A DNA stretch of 64,000 bases from Spirosoma fluviale (GCF_900230225.1 NZ_OCNH01000004.1:124001-188000), one strand, 5' to 3'; positions 41,616 to 51,719 are shown, counted from the stretch's first letter. Notes: generated from the sequence alone by a model not told the origin. A program made the numbers and translations.

Positions 41616-43136
41616 TCAGTAGGCTCTACGGGGCGAGACGGATGCCCGCCGACTCCCACCAAGCAACCCCGTCTTTCGTATGGCTATATATGCCCCTACA
41701 CTATTGGGCAATAACTCACCCGTATCAACTGCGACTGACCCATTCAGGGTGGTTCCTCCCAATAGATTCGTAGGGACGGACGCGGTAAGTAAACCGGAAA
41801 ACTGAGCCGGAATCGTCAAATAAGGTATTGGATAAGAGCCCGCATTTCGACTGAAAGACAACCGGGTAGTGATATCCACTTTATTCAGCACCAACGCACT
41901 CAACCCAAGGTGAAAAAGACTCACCCGGTTGTTGGCAATACCGAAGCGGGACGGTAACGAGGGCCGTACCTCACTTAGGGGTGTAATAAACGGGGTGCCA
42001 ATTGTACGGCCGAAATACGTCCAGCCATCCTGGTACTGGCTGTTGGTGAAATAATCGTCCCGTCCCCGTTTTTGCGGATTTTCAAGAATGAACAAATCAC
42101 CACCCTGACTGCCGGTAAACATGTATTCAAGAGTAATTTGCCTTACGAAAAGAGCAGCCCCCGTCGGCTGATCTTTATTTCGAATGCGTAAGCCGTTCAG
42201 CCCATCGTCCAGATTGGTACCATAAAACAGGGAGCCATCATCGTACATGAATTGACGATAGGCAAACAAATTCCAGCGGTTCAGATTTACTTCAACAGCA
42301 AAGTCGACAGAACCCAAATGATTACCAATCCGATTTTCTTCAAAATGACTGATTGTCTGGATGGCCTTATCGTCAGGATATGGATTTCGGGTGCCTAATA
42401 CGACCGCCGGAAAGTACTTGATATTCGAGGGAAGTTTGCCGTTTGTGGCTACAGTAGGGTCCAGGTAATCCGAATGGCCTGCCCACATGACCTGGTGATT
42501 GAAGCCACCATACAAACGAACCCGCCAGGACGGCTTACCCAAACGGCCATAAAACGAAGATTGATGGAGGTAAGAATCCTTTACTAGTCGATCGCCATTT
42601 TCGAACCAGCCATGCGAGAAAGTACCCATAACCGAAATGACTCCTCCAGTGAGGGGAATAGGAGTAAAAACGGGAATAGCCAGTTGGATTTTTGGGAAAG
42701 GCAGCGCATTACCCGACCAGATGTATGACCCACTCGTCAGCAGCGTATCGACAAGGCCAATAATTTCTTTGCGTCGACCTGCGTAGAGTTCAAATGCTCC
42801 AATACGCCCTTTAATGTACGCTTCGGGAAGAAGAAACTGGCTTGTCGAACCTAAGTTGCCGACTACATTGATTCCATACCCCCAATCGACTTTTGGCCGA
42901 TGGCCCGTACTATCAGCGGGGCGGTACCCAGCCTGAATGCCAGCATTGAGTCGTAGAGCCGGGTTCGTTAATGGAACTGTACCATACTGATTGGCACGCA
43001 ACCAGAAGGGTGTCTGATCGGACGAACCTAGTCCACCTACTTCGAGCTGGTACTGATTAATACGTTGTCCATAGACTAACTCACTTCCAAAGCAAACAAA
43101 TGCTCCATACGCAATCCATACCAAGAAAAATCTCAT
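41616..43136 (-). CDS. Capsule assembly Wzi-family outer-membrane protein
   Basis: 506 residues from the ATG at 43136 (a TTG further upstream is less likely). The signal peptide is MRFFLVWIAYGAFVCFGSEL, cleaved near VYGQ. The barrel pattern holds TPFWLRANQYGTVPL and 'GNALPFPKIQLAIP', shared with the paralogue at 44736-46277. Wzi proteins bind extracellular polysaccharide at the outer membrane. It lies 40 bases downstream of the sugar transferase gene, in the same direction, making a likely operon. Confidence 0.87.
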   Translation of the reverse strand: MRFFLVWIAYGAFVCFGSELVYGQRINQYQLEVGGLGSSDQTPFWLRANQYGTVPLTNPALRLNAGIQAGYRPADSTGHRPKVDWGYGINVVGNLGSTSQFLLPEAYIKGRIGAFELYAGRRKEIIGLVDTLLTSGSYIWSGNALPFPKIQLAIPVFTPIPLTGGVISVMGTFSHGWFENGDRLVKDSYLHQSSFYGRLGKPSWRVRLYGGFNHQVMWAGHSDYLDPTVATNGKLPSNIKYFPAVVLGTRNPYPDDKAIQTISHFEENRIGNHLGSVDFAVEVNLNRWNLFAYRQFMYDDGSLFYGTNLDDGLNGLRIRNKDQPTGAALFVRQITLEYMFTGSQGGDLFILENPQKRGRDDYFTNSQYQDGWTYFGRTIGTPFITPLSEVRPSLPSRFGIANNRVSLFHLGLSALVLNKVDITTRLSFSRNAGSYPIPYLTIPAQFSGLLTASVPTNLLGGTTLNGSVAVDTGELLPNSVGAYIAIRKTGLLGGSRRASVSPRRAY

Positions 43137-43176
43137 AGAAAACAGGCCGGTTATACTCCTGGTCAAACACTAGCCA

Positions 43177-44556
43177 TTACTTACCACGGCCCTGGGCCAT
43201 TACCCGAAGTGTTTGGGCGATGATCCACATGTCGAACAGAAAAGAGCGACGTCGTGGATACAGCAGATCGTATCGTAATCGTTGTACCATTTCATCAATA
43301 TTGGCCGCATAGCCGTATTTTATCTGCCCAATAGACGTAATCCCCGGCTTCACTTTTAGTAAAGACCGGTATTCAGGGGCGATTTCGACAATCTGATCAA
43401 TAAAGTACTGGCGTTCCGGTCGGGGACCTACCACAGACATGTCCCCAATCAGAACATTGTAAAACTGGGGCATTTCATCGAGCCGGGTCTTGCGCATAAA
43501 CCGCCCCCAGGGCGTAATGCGGTCATCGAGCAAACCACCCGACAGCACCGGTCCCGACCGTTCCGAATCGACATACATACTTCGGAACTTAAAAATCTTA
43601 AATGGTTTACCGCCCTGCCCAATACGCTCCTGGGCATAAAAAATCGGGCCGGACGATGTAAGCTTGGTTATGGCTGCCAAAATGAGTAGCATGGGCATGC
43701 CTAATCCCAGCGCAGCCAGAGAGAACAGAATATCAAATAACCTCTTGAGCGTATTTACCTGAAAATTGGCCAGCATCTGCGAGGACACATTGAGTACCGG
43801 CAGGAAATCATGGTATTCGACAGATGCACCGCGCGCCATAAATCCCCGAAAGTCGACCAGTAACTTTACCTGGTAATCGACCGACTCAGCTTCTTCAACA
43901 ATCGTTTTTAACCGATTATTATCAATGTAGGGCATGCAGCAGTATACACAATCAATCCCTTCCAACTGAATATGTGCGGGTAAGTCGTCATAACTTCCCC
44001 TGATTAAATGCTTATTTTCGATTGATGGCTCATCAAAATAACCATGGAAACGAAATCCCATCTCGGGATGAGCCTCGTAAAATCGTTGGATGGATACGGC
44101 TAACTTTCCATAACCAACAATTACGTACCGACGATTATTATACCCTCTGGCCCGGTATTCTTTCAAAAAAACCAATCCCCCCAACCGAAACACCACGGCC
44201 AGACCGGTAAATAAGAGGTAGGTAATGAGTAGATGCTCGCGCGAAAAATAGTAGCCCTTTACTGCTACCCAGTAAATAGAAATGACAGCCATGTGAATAG
44301 CCATCAGAATTAATAATTTTTTTATTAGATGGTCTGCTTTAAAGAGTTGACGGGGAAAGATATAAGGCTTGAGAATTAGTATTTCAATAAACCACACTAA
44401 ATTAAATATTGCCCAAAGAGACGCATAGGGGGGCTCTGCAACCGGTTCGACGGCCTGGAATTTAAGAATGTATGCCCCAACAAAGGCTGCATTCAGGCTC
44501 AGGAAATCAACGATTACATGAAGCGGAAAAAATAGTATGGAATACCGGTGCCTCAT
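43177..44556 (-). CDS. Undecaprenyl-phosphate sugar phosphotransferase (WcaJ/WbaP-like)
   Basis: 459 residues from the ATG at 44556. The N-terminal half has four to five membrane helices and a Rossmann-like middle (YVIVGYGKLAVSIQRFYEAH). The C-terminal bacterial sugar transferase domain (from about 262) contains KIFKFRSMYVDSE, RLDEMPQFYNVLIGDMSVVG and PRPERQYF. It starts polysaccharide assembly by moving a sugar-1-phosphate onto the lipid carrier in the inner membrane. Which sugar cannot be read off. It sits between the two Wzi-like genes. Confidence 0.92.
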   Translation of the reverse strand: MRHRYSILFFPLHVIVDFLSLNAAFVGAYILKFQAVEPVAEPPYASLWAIFNLVWFIEILILKPYIFPRQLFKADHLIKKLLILMAIHMAVISIYWVAVKGYYFSREHLLITYLLFTGLAVVFRLGGLVFLKEYRARGYNNRRYVIVGYGKLAVSIQRFYEAHPEMGFRFHGYFDEPSIENKHLIRGSYDDLPAHIQLEGIDCVYCCMPYIDNNRLKTIVEEAESVDYQVKLLVDFRGFMARGASVEYHDFLPVLNVSSQMLANFQVNTLKRLFDILFSLAALGLGMPMLLILAAITKLTSSGPIFYAQERIGQGGKPFKIFKFRSMYVDSERSGPVLSGGLLDDRITPWGRFMRKTRLDEMPQFYNVLIGDMSVVGPRPERQYFIDQIVEIAPEYRSLLKVKPGITSIGQIKYGYAANIDEMVQRLRYDLLYPRRRSFLFDMWIIAQTLRVMAQGRGK

Positions 44557-44735
44557 ACTTACTAAATTTACTCTCAACTCTTTTTGCCCAAAGGCTTTTT
44601 TGACTATCTACGCTAAATTAAAGCATACAGTTGATGTGTTGACGCGAATATTATCTTACGGTTCACCAACCGGACCGCAAATTAGCGCGAAATGCCAGCT
44701 TAAAAAAATCCAAAATGCCATTACTTACTTTAAGC

Positions 44736-46277
44736 TCAATTGGCAGGCTGTCTGTTTTGCCATACCTTTCGTAAACTGATGTAAGTTCCAACACTATTTT
44801 GATACAGGCTTCCGGCGTCGGTTGCAACGCTGGCCGAAAGCTGTACCCCTCCCAGAATAGACAAAGGTGCCGCCACACTGGCATAGCCCGAAAACTGATC
44901 CCGTACGGTTTGAAAAGGATTATTATACGTTCCCAGGTTTCGGCTGAACGACAGCTTGAGCTGATACGACAGCGGTCCGGACAACGCCCGTCCGTGCGAA
45001 GGGAAGCTTCCGGCGATTCCGGTATGAAACACATATACCCGGTTATTGGCCGTAAACGTACCCGTTGGGTACTGGTCCTGCGGCCCCAATGCGGGCGGAA
45101 TAAAAGGGGTACCTAGTGTATGCTGGCGATAGGCCCATCCATCACGAAACTGCTGATGATTAAAATAGTCATCTTTACCCCTTTTGTTTGGGTCATCAAT
45201 AATGAACTCCGGTCCGCCCTGGCTGGTCGTATTTAAAAACTCAAATAGAATATCGCGCACAATTGCCTTTGCATTATTTCGGCGAATACGCAGGCCATTG
45301 AGCCCATCGGCAATATTTATCAGGTAAAACAGGGAACCATCCTCATATATATTCTGACGGTAAAAATACACGGTATGTCGCACCAGATCAAACTCAACGG
45401 CCATATCCACCGTTCCAAGATGGTTACCCACCCGGTTGGTTAAGTCAAAGTAATTGTATTGACTCGTGTCTGTTTGCCGGGGGTATAGGGTTGATATAAC
45501 ATATAGATAATTCCGAAAACCCGCAGGCAATTTACCATCATGTTGAATACTGGACGGAATATTGGCGGGGTCAGCAATTTTACCACCCCACACCGCCTGA
45601 TGATTTATTCCCCCGTAAACACGCACCACATCCTGCACCCGGCCGAAACGCAAATACAGCGATTTCTGATGGAGCATGGCATTCTTGATGTACCCATTGC
45701 CATCCATATAGCCGTGTGCAAATGTCCCCTGCACAGCTACCCATCCTTTTGTAAAGCCAATTGGTACAAATGTTGGAATAGAAAGTTGAATTTTAGGCAC
45801 AGGCATGGCATTGCCCGACCAGGCATAAGATCCCGTCGATAACGTTGAATCGGCAAGCCCAAACTTTTCACGTCTTCGCCCAGCGTAGATTTCCCATATT
45901 CCCCGTCTAACTTTTACGTAGGCTTCGGGCAGCAATACGTTTCGTTCATACGGCAATTGGTTTGGGTTGGCATTTGCCACAACATTCAGGCCATATCCAA
46001 CGTCGTACTTCGATTTACGCCATTGGCCCGTACTTTGCCTTGTTGCGTCATAATCGCTGTAAAGGCCCATCCGGAACGTTGCCGAAGGGGATTGATTGGG
46101 AACAATACCATATTGGTTGGCTCGTAACCAGAACGGCGTTTCTGTCGATGAAGAAAGATACGTACCAAGTTCGGCAGAGTATCGTGTAGGCTTACGGATC
46201 GGCTGTGCCTGAGAAGAAGAAACAATCGTCAATAAAAAGAATACGTAAAACAAGCTTGACTTTTCGCAAATAGGCAT
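44736..46277 (-). CDS. Capsule assembly Wzi-family outer-membrane protein (paralogue)
   Basis: 513 residues from the ATG at 46277 (signal peptide MPICEKSSLFYVFFLLTIVS, cleaved near SSQAQ). It has the same signatures as the downstream paralogue: TPFWLRANQYGIVPN, 'GNAMPVPKIQLSIP' and the terminal strand NSVGTYISLRKVW. The two share clear blocks but differ in loops, so they may bind the polysaccharide at different sites or bind different polymers. About 180 bases separate it from the sugar transferase start. Confidence 0.87.
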   Translation of the reverse strand: MPICEKSSLFYVFFLLTIVSSSQAQPIRKPTRYSAELGTYLSSSTETPFWLRANQYGIVPNQSPSATFRMGLYSDYDATRQSTGQWRKSKYDVGYGLNVVANANPNQLPYERNVLLPEAYVKVRRGIWEIYAGRRREKFGLADSTLSTGSYAWSGNAMPVPKIQLSIPTFVPIGFTKGWVAVQGTFAHGYMDGNGYIKNAMLHQKSLYLRFGRVQDVVRVYGGINHQAVWGGKIADPANIPSSIQHDGKLPAGFRNYLYVISTLYPRQTDTSQYNYFDLTNRVGNHLGTVDMAVEFDLVRHTVYFYRQNIYEDGSLFYLINIADGLNGLRIRRNNAKAIVRDILFEFLNTTSQGGPEFIIDDPNKRGKDDYFNHQQFRDGWAYRQHTLGTPFIPPALGPQDQYPTGTFTANNRVYVFHTGIAGSFPSHGRALSGPLSYQLKLSFSRNLGTYNNPFQTVRDQFSGYASVAAPLSILGGVQLSASVATDAGSLYQNSVGTYISLRKVWQNRQPAN

Positions 46278-46396
46278 CGAGCGGTTGATATAAGGTAAAG
46301 AAGAAGGGCACAACAGGCCATTGCGCTTGCCTCTTTCTACGAAGTGATCTTTGTTTTTTTACCGGAACGGAAATACAAAACTAATGAAGCCTACAT

Positions 46397-46433
46397 AAAA
46401 AGAGACCCGTTTGCTACTAACGGGTCTCTTTTT
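46397..46433 (-). terminator. Rho-independent terminator after the T9SS gene
   Basis: On the minus strand, AGAGACCCGTT / AACGGGTCTCT with a 7-base loop and trailing T residues lies 23 bases past the stop at 46456. The plus strand also ends in T residues. Confidence 0.85.
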
Positions 46434-46455
46434 GAATGATTTATTAAGCCGAAAA

Positions 46456-46992
46456 CTATTTTTTCACTAGCCTCCCTACCGCTTTCTTTTGATTATGCTC
46501 AATAACGGGTATATACATCCCAGCCTTTAAGGCCGTAGAATTCCATTCAATCTGATGTTTTCCTGCCGCCTGATTTTCATCCTTCATCAACTGACTAATG
46601 ACTTTTCCCTGCGCATCTGTAATTACAATTGTTACCTTCCCATCTGCCGGCAGATAATAATCAATCATTGTCGACTCATCGAAAGGATTTGGGTAAGCTT
46701 TTAGCTGCAACGACAATTCGTTACCTCCGCTGGTCACAGGCTTAATATCAGCAGTGAATAAGCTACCCTGGCTAGCCTGAAAGCCGGGCAGCAACGTTAT
46801 TGAGCGGCCTGCCTGGTAAGCAACTGTACTGGTTTTACCTACTGTGTTAGCGGCAACTATTGTTTCTACTGCCTGTTCCAGATGTTGACCACCTTTATCG
46901 TAGCTTACCAGAACCCGCATCGATTGAGGTATAGTTTGGGCAAACGTAAGTAAGGATAAACAGCATCCTACTACTACTAGTATCACTTTCAT
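46456..46992 (-). CDS. T9SS-sorted secreted protein with 3-coathanger stack and C-terminal sorting domain
   Basis: 178 residues: a signal peptide (MKVILVVVGCCLSLLTFAQ), then a small repeat region with 'LLPGFQASQGSLFTADI' (3-coathanger stack type), then the type IX sorting domain from about 105 (LKAYPNPFDESTMIDYYLPA) to the end (VGRLVKK). It is expected to pass through the type IX secretion pore and stay attached to the cell surface. It is separated by one base from the preceding head-repeat gene, so the two are co-expressed. Confidence 0.85.
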   Translation of the reverse strand: MKVILVVVGCCLSLLTFAQTIPQSMRVLVSYDKGGQHLEQAVETIVAANTVGKTSTVAYQAGRSITLLPGFQASQGSLFTADIKPVTSGGNELSLQLKAYPNPFDESTMIDYYLPADGKVTIVITDAQGKVISQLMKDENQAAGKHQIEWNSTALKAGMYIPVIEHNQKKAVGRLVKK

Positions 46993-46993
46993 A

Positions 46994-48682
46994 TTACTTA
47001 CGTGCTTTTGCCTGTAATTTGTTCACCCGGTTCTCCAGTCGCGTACTCTTTTGTTGTAAAGCCTCATTCTGCTTTTTCAATTCAATAACATACAAGGTAA
47101 GCTCTTCAACCTTCTCAAGTAGTTTGGCCTGCATTTTGCCGACATCTACACCTTCCTTCACCACTTCCTCGGCTGACGGTATGCCGGGCAGGTGTTTCTC
47201 GCGATTGATGTACGTCTCTACCTCATTTAAACCCCGGAGGTGATATCCTTTTTCAAATACCCGGTCCGACCAGTCGTTGGAGCTTTTAACCGCTACTTTC
47301 ACTTTTTCCGTCAACACGCCATCTGCGACATACAACCGATAACCGGCTGGTGTCTGACCTACCCCCGGTCCGATAATAACCCCTCCAGCATTCGTATTTT
47401 GGATATTTTTCCCATCTGATGACCACATTGACTCTACCTCTGCCGCAGCTCGTACATTGGCGGCTCCAGACGTTGCCAGAATAACATCGCCCGTAGCATT
47501 TACTGTCAAAAACTTGGTTGTCATGGCCGTTGTACTGACAGCACTGGTAAGGTTCGTTAAGCGCAATCCGGATGTACCCGTAGTACTGGACACCACCTCT
47601 AATTTTGCAGCAGGGGCCGATGTACCAATGCCAACGTTGGCATTACTACCGAGAATAAGTGCGTTGGAAATAGCTACTTGCGCATTGGCTCCAATAGCAC
47701 TTGCGTTCGTAAGGTTACTTGCGCCATTGCTTACATTAGCTCCAAAACCAATGAATACGTTATAGGATCCTGTAAGATTACTTATACCCGCATATTGACC
47801 AATACTAGTATTACGATCACCACTGGTAGTCAGTAAGCTAGAACCATCACCAACAGCCGTATTGCCGAGACCAGTAGTTAAATTACTGCCAGAACCATTA
47901 CCCATAAACAGATTATAATTACCCGTCCTATTATTGACACCTGCCTGTTGCCCTAAAAACAAGTTACCTAAACCTGTTGTATTATTTAGACCTGCTGATA
48001 AACCAATAAATACATTATAGCCACCAGACTGGTTGTTCTTGCCAGCTTCAGCTCCTAGGAAAGTGTTACCAACACCTGTACTTGCAGTACCTGTATTAGC
48101 ACCTAAAAACGTATTCTGTACCGCTGTACCATTTGATGAGCCTGAAAATGAACCGATAAATGTATTCCCGACTCCGGTAGTATTACCTCCACCCGCATCA
48201 GCCCCCATAAAGGTATTGTCATTTCCCTGCGTATTGGAATATCCAGCACCTGAGCCAAAAAATGAGTTATTGTTACCTTGGGTATTGAAAAAACCCGATT
48301 TAGCACCAATAAACGAATTGTTAAACCCACTAGAATTATAATACCCACTTTCAGCTCCCTGAAATGTATTGCTATTTCCTGTTGCATTACTATAACCTGA
48401 GCTAAATCCCACAAACGAGTTTTTTTGTCCAGATGAATTTTGACTACCTGCTGAAGCGCCAAGAAAAACGTTTTGGGTTCCAGCCATATTTAATATACCT
48501 GTACCCCTACCGATAAACAAGTTACTAGCTCCACTCATATTCAGGTTACCAGCTCCTACACCTACAAGAGTGTTATCAGAACCAGGTGTAGCAGACGACG
48601 GCGTCGTAGATACATAGTTCATTTGTGCCATTGAAAGCTTTGGCAACAATAGCAACACAAAAAAAAGTACAATATTCTTCAT
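46994..48682 (-). CDS. Exported protein with about 17 YadA-head-like repeats and coiled-coil C-terminus
   Basis: 562 residues from the ATG at 48682. The signal peptide is MKNIVLFFVLLLLPKLSMAQ. Residues about 36-325 hold 17 repeats, mostly 17 residues long (for example NVFLGASAGSQNSSGQK, NTFMGADAGGGNTTGVG), the left-handed coil pattern of trimeric adhesin heads. Residues about 340-480 are mixed, and the last 90 residues (HLPGIPSAEEVVKEG, then a leucine-zipper coil to the end) resemble the chaperone-like end of phage-tail-fibre-type proteins common in this phylum. It lacks a type IX sorting tail itself. It is probably a surface filament or adhesin. Confidence 0.83.
   Translation of the reverse strand: MKNIVLFFVLLLLPKLSMAQMNYVSTTPSSATPGSDNTLVGVGAGNLNMSGASNLFIGRGTGILNMAGTQNVFLGASAGSQNSSGQKNSFVGFSSGYSNATGNSNTFQGAESGYYNSSGFNNSFIGAKSGFFNTQGNNNSFFGSGAGYSNTQGNDNTFMGADAGGGNTTGVGNTFIGSFSGSSNGTAVQNTFLGANTGTASTGVGNTFLGAEAGKNNQSGGYNVFIGLSAGLNNTTGLGNLFLGQQAGVNNRTGNYNLFMGNGSGSNLTTGLGNTAVGDGSSLLTTSGDRNTSIGQYAGISNLTGSYNVFIGFGANVSNGASNLTNASAIGANAQVAISNALILGSNANVGIGTSAPAAKLEVVSSTTGTSGLRLTNLTSAVSTTAMTTKFLTVNATGDVILATSGAANVRAAAEVESMWSSDGKNIQNTNAGGVIIGPGVGQTPAGYRLYVADGVLTEKVKVAVKSSNDWSDRVFEKGYHLRGLNEVETYINREKHLPGIPSAEEVVKEGVDVGKMQAKLLEKVEELTLYVIELKKQNEALQQKSTRLENRVNKLQAKARK
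47707..48574. repeat. 51-base-period coding repeats (head-repeat region)
   Basis: About 17 units with a period of 51 bases encode the 17-residue head repeats. The DNA copies differ from each other, so the array is old and not a recent slippage expansion. Confidence 0.75.
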
Positions 48683-49193
48683 ATTTATCTCAATTAAGTA
48701 CAACTTGATTTTACTATTCAAAGAAATTACAAAACAAAACTTAATCAAATAGATAATGTATTGAAATTAATTCTAACAATAATGATGCCGCACACAGATG
48801 ATTATTAGCACACATAAGTATACCTATAAGTAATATAGGCACAATCAATGAGTTTGTGTGTCACATGAAGGTCAGATTAAACATAGTCATTCCACCTTTT
48901 TATAGCAGAAAGCGCGGGAAAAGCTTATTCAATAGATCTATAACCTTGTACACCAGACCATTAGCTCATTAGATTTCGAAAAATATAAATCTAATGAGAA
49001 TTCATACGGTACCTTACTTCGTTTGACATAAGATATACTGTCACAAATCACGTCCATTATTCTTAAGCGAGCCAATTCCTATATGTTTGATCATTTAGAA
49101 ACCCACCGTCAGACAAACTTGTAGCGACGGTCCTACGAACTCAGAAAGTAAATATCATGCATACTTAATACAACTATATTAGATCCGCAGGTA
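48683..49193. other. Intergenic region, 511 bases, AT-rich
   Basis: No reading frame of convincing quality. It contains one perfect 12-base hairpin at 48965-48998 (CTCATTAGATTT / AAATCTAATGAG, 10-base loop) without a strong T-tract. It must hold the promoter for the head-repeat gene at its left end. The base composition here changes to the AT-rich style of the rest of the locus. Confidence 0.5.
48965..48998. terminator. Hairpin, possible terminator
   Basis: A perfect 12-base stem with a 10-base loop, about 196 bases beyond the methyltransferase stop. No T-run, so assignment is weak. Confidence 0.35.
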
Positions 49194-50033
49194 TTAATCT
49201 TTGTAAGCAAGGACAATATCCTGAAAAGAGGTGAACCGTTCTCGGCTACACCAAGAACCAGGATATATAGTAGCCGTCATACCATTCTGCTTAAATAGGT
49301 CAATTATGTATGATTCATCAAATCCAACACATACTTCAGGATCATCTGGGTAGGCAATATAACGTCCTTCCGTAAAATACTGAATATTATGAGCACTTTT
49401 AGAGGACTTCATTAATTCACGTGACTCTTCATTTAATAGGAAGAATGTTACTAAACATCGTCCTCCCGGTTTGAGTACCCTGCCAATCTCAGCCACGTAA
49501 TGATCTACCTCTGGCTTCGGCATATGTGTAAAAACAGACGTTAAAAAGGCAAAATCGAAACTTCCATTGCTAAATGGAAAGGCGTATTTCGATGCTTCAT
49601 AACGGCCCTTCGGATTGTAATGATCATTATGAATATCGGCTAGTTGAAATTTAAAATTAGGAAACCGAGTCGTAATATTTGACTGACACCACAAAATGCC
49701 GTCTTCGACTATGTCGAACCCTTCGTACGAACCCCCATTTTTAAGATAACTGGTTAATGGTGCTGCCATTCTTCCAATACCACAGCCAATATCCAATACT
49801 TGTTCTTCTGGCTTCAATTTTGCTAAGTCAACAAACAACTTCAAGAAATCCAACCCTGTTTGTCTGAAGTCACCGCCACCAATGAAAATTTTTGTACGAG
49901 GGGGAACCAACGGATCTCTAAGATTCAGTATACTATCCTTAAAGTCTAGTATACTATAGTATCCTTTTTGTAAAGTCTTTAATGTCGGTTTGAGCGTTTT
50001 ATACAAAACAGGGGGGACAGATTTTCTAAACAT
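49194..50033 (-). CDS. Class I SAM-dependent methyltransferase
   Basis: 279 residues from the ATG at 50033. The SAM-binding motif I is EQVLDIGCGIGRMA, followed by the acidic 'GFDIVEDGI' and by FDFAFLTSVFTHMPKPEVDH, as in methyltransferase type 11/25 proteins. A long N-terminal basic segment precedes the domain. In this locus it could methylate a sugar or a polysaccharide end group, but a small-molecule or lipid target is not excluded. Confidence 0.88.
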   Translation of the reverse strand: MFRKSVPPVLYKTLKPTLKTLQKGYYSILDFKDSILNLRDPLVPPRTKIFIGGGDFRQTGLDFLKLFVDLAKLKPEEQVLDIGCGIGRMAAPLTSYLKNGGSYEGFDIVEDGILWCQSNITTRFPNFKFQLADIHNDHYNPKGRYEASKYAFPFSNGSFDFAFLTSVFTHMPKPEVDHYVAEIGRVLKPGGRCLVTFFLLNEESRELMKSSKSAHNIQYFTEGRYIAYPDDPEVCVGFDESYIIDLFKQNGMTATIYPGSWCSRERFTSFQDIVLAYKD

Positions 50034-50140
50034 AGAACTCAAATTTTTGATTTTATCAACTAATCAATCGGCCAAAGATAAGCTTAATAGAAAGAAATTT
50101 ACTAGTTTGATAGTAGCGGCAGAAGTTTACTAACCTAGTA

Positions 50141-51622
50141 TCACTTACGATTATGGATGATTTGCAACGACTGTGTTCTATCTAACATGCTCTCTCCTCT
50201 CAACACGCCTTTTACATTCCAACCACTCATCCGGCCGGAAACATTGTTGAAAGCATAGCCATGCTGATGTAAAACATTTTTACGAGTATCTATAACTGTA
50301 TTTGCATTAGCCCAGAGGGCTGTACAATTCCAGACTTCCACAACGTCCCCATTAAGACTCTGCTGTGGAACAGCACCTGAACAGTTCATAAACTTATTAT
50401 TTGTGATATGAAGATTATCCACCAGATTCGCGAAAAAACCGTTAGCACCTGAACCATTAATTGTATTACCAATTACCTTAATAGTAGATAATCGCTTAGT
50501 TTCACCTTGATTTAATTGATTTCTAGCCCCCAATGAAAGAATACAGATAGCGGCTCTTCCTGTCGAGGCTTGTCCATAATTTGAATACGACATCTCATTG
50601 ATGGAAGCTGTTGTACAAGCATTAGTGATAACATTATTTTGAATGAGGCATTTTTTAGCTGAAGCATTACCTCCTGGATACATTTCTTGTGCATTAAAAA
50701 TGGAGATAGCAGCTATTACAGTATTAGTAAATTTGTTATTAAGAACGGAAACGTTAGAAGATCCTATTGAGCCAAATCCCTGATAGCAATTTTTCACTAT
50801 GTTCCCTTGCGCTAGTAAATTAGTAGCCTGTTTGTATCCATACTTAAGGAGTGGTTTTTTCTGCTCATCGAGCCCATAATCATGAAAAGACATGGCATCA
50901 TCTTTAATATTACTATAGGTATTATACAAGTAATTAACATTAGCTGAGTAATGAGAATAGGTGCCATCACGGAACGTATGCTCAATCCTTGAGTTTTTCA
51001 CAGTAACCCTGTTACTATTTGTAATAGCAATTCCCATTTCGGGAGAATTTTTAACATGTATGTTATTTAGCAGAACATCCTGACAATCATCAAATTGAAA
51101 AACGTGTTGACTACCATTACCGTTGGTATTCGGTGTATTAACATAGCCGTACTTCCCCCCATAAATCTTAATATTATTACATCGTTGAAAGAAAAATGTA
51201 GCTTTGGTTAAATCACTATTTAAAAAAACTGCTCCTGTAGCTATGAGCTTTTTCTTATTTATATTACTAACAACTATTTTATCAGATACTTTATAATAAG
51301 ACTTACTTTTTTGAGCATATACAACAGGAACAGGTGAATTTAATGCTTTAATAATTGCCTGGGTATCATCTGTTTTACCATCCCCCTTTGCACCGAATTG
51401 CTCTAAAGATTTGAATTCCTCAATTAATGATACATTTTTTAACTTACTATCAGGTGATTTATGATATTCATTTCTTGTTTTTATATCTAATCTTCGTAGA
51501 GTTTCAACCGATACTGATACCTTCATAGGCATATCAATAACAAGCAATCTTAAAAGCAGCCTTGTGCACCATGTCCCATTTAAAAAGTATGTACATAGTA
51601 AAACCCCTAAGAACTTTTTCAT
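50141..51622 (-). CDS. Right-handed parallel beta-helix protein, pectate-lyase superfamily
   Basis: 493 residues. An N-terminal hydrophobic segment (about 1-28) is followed by FGAKGDGKTDDTQAI, the start motif of pectate-lyase-3/polygalacturonase-type beta helices, and then many Asn-rich turns (for example NNIHVKNSPEMGIAITNSNR). Such proteins cut or bind polysaccharides, often the one made by their own locus. Catalytic residues cannot be assigned with confidence. Its place between the glycosyltransferases and the methyltransferase suggests a polymer-processing role. Confidence 0.8.
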   Translation of the reverse strand: MKKFLGVLLCTYFLNGTWCTRLLLRLLVIDMPMKVSVSVETLRRLDIKTRNEYHKSPDSKLKNVSLIEEFKSLEQFGAKGDGKTDDTQAIIKALNSPVPVVYAQKSKSYYKVSDKIVVSNINKKKLIATGAVFLNSDLTKATFFFQRCNNIKIYGGKYGYVNTPNTNGNGSQHVFQFDDCQDVLLNNIHVKNSPEMGIAITNSNRVTVKNSRIEHTFRDGTYSHYSANVNYLYNTYSNIKDDAMSFHDYGLDEQKKPLLKYGYKQATNLLAQGNIVKNCYQGFGSIGSSNVSVLNNKFTNTVIAAISIFNAQEMYPGGNASAKKCLIQNNVITNACTTASINEMSYSNYGQASTGRAAICILSLGARNQLNQGETKRLSTIKVIGNTINGSGANGFFANLVDNLHITNNKFMNCSGAVPQQSLNGDVVEVWNCTALWANANTVIDTRKNVLHQHGYAFNNVSGRMSGWNVKGVLRGESMLDRTQSLQIIHNRK

Positions 51623-51719
51623 AATAATATGTCAAATTCCAATATTAGAAGTAAATACAATTGATATACTCCGTAAAATTTAACTACTAAACAGTCTGTG
51701 TAACTTCTCTGTTATTCTA

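Noticed and set aside
47707-48574. CRISPR-like or tandem-repeat array with 51-base period
   Set aside because: The units are contiguous, diverged and in frame, with no spacers; they encode the 17-residue head repeats.
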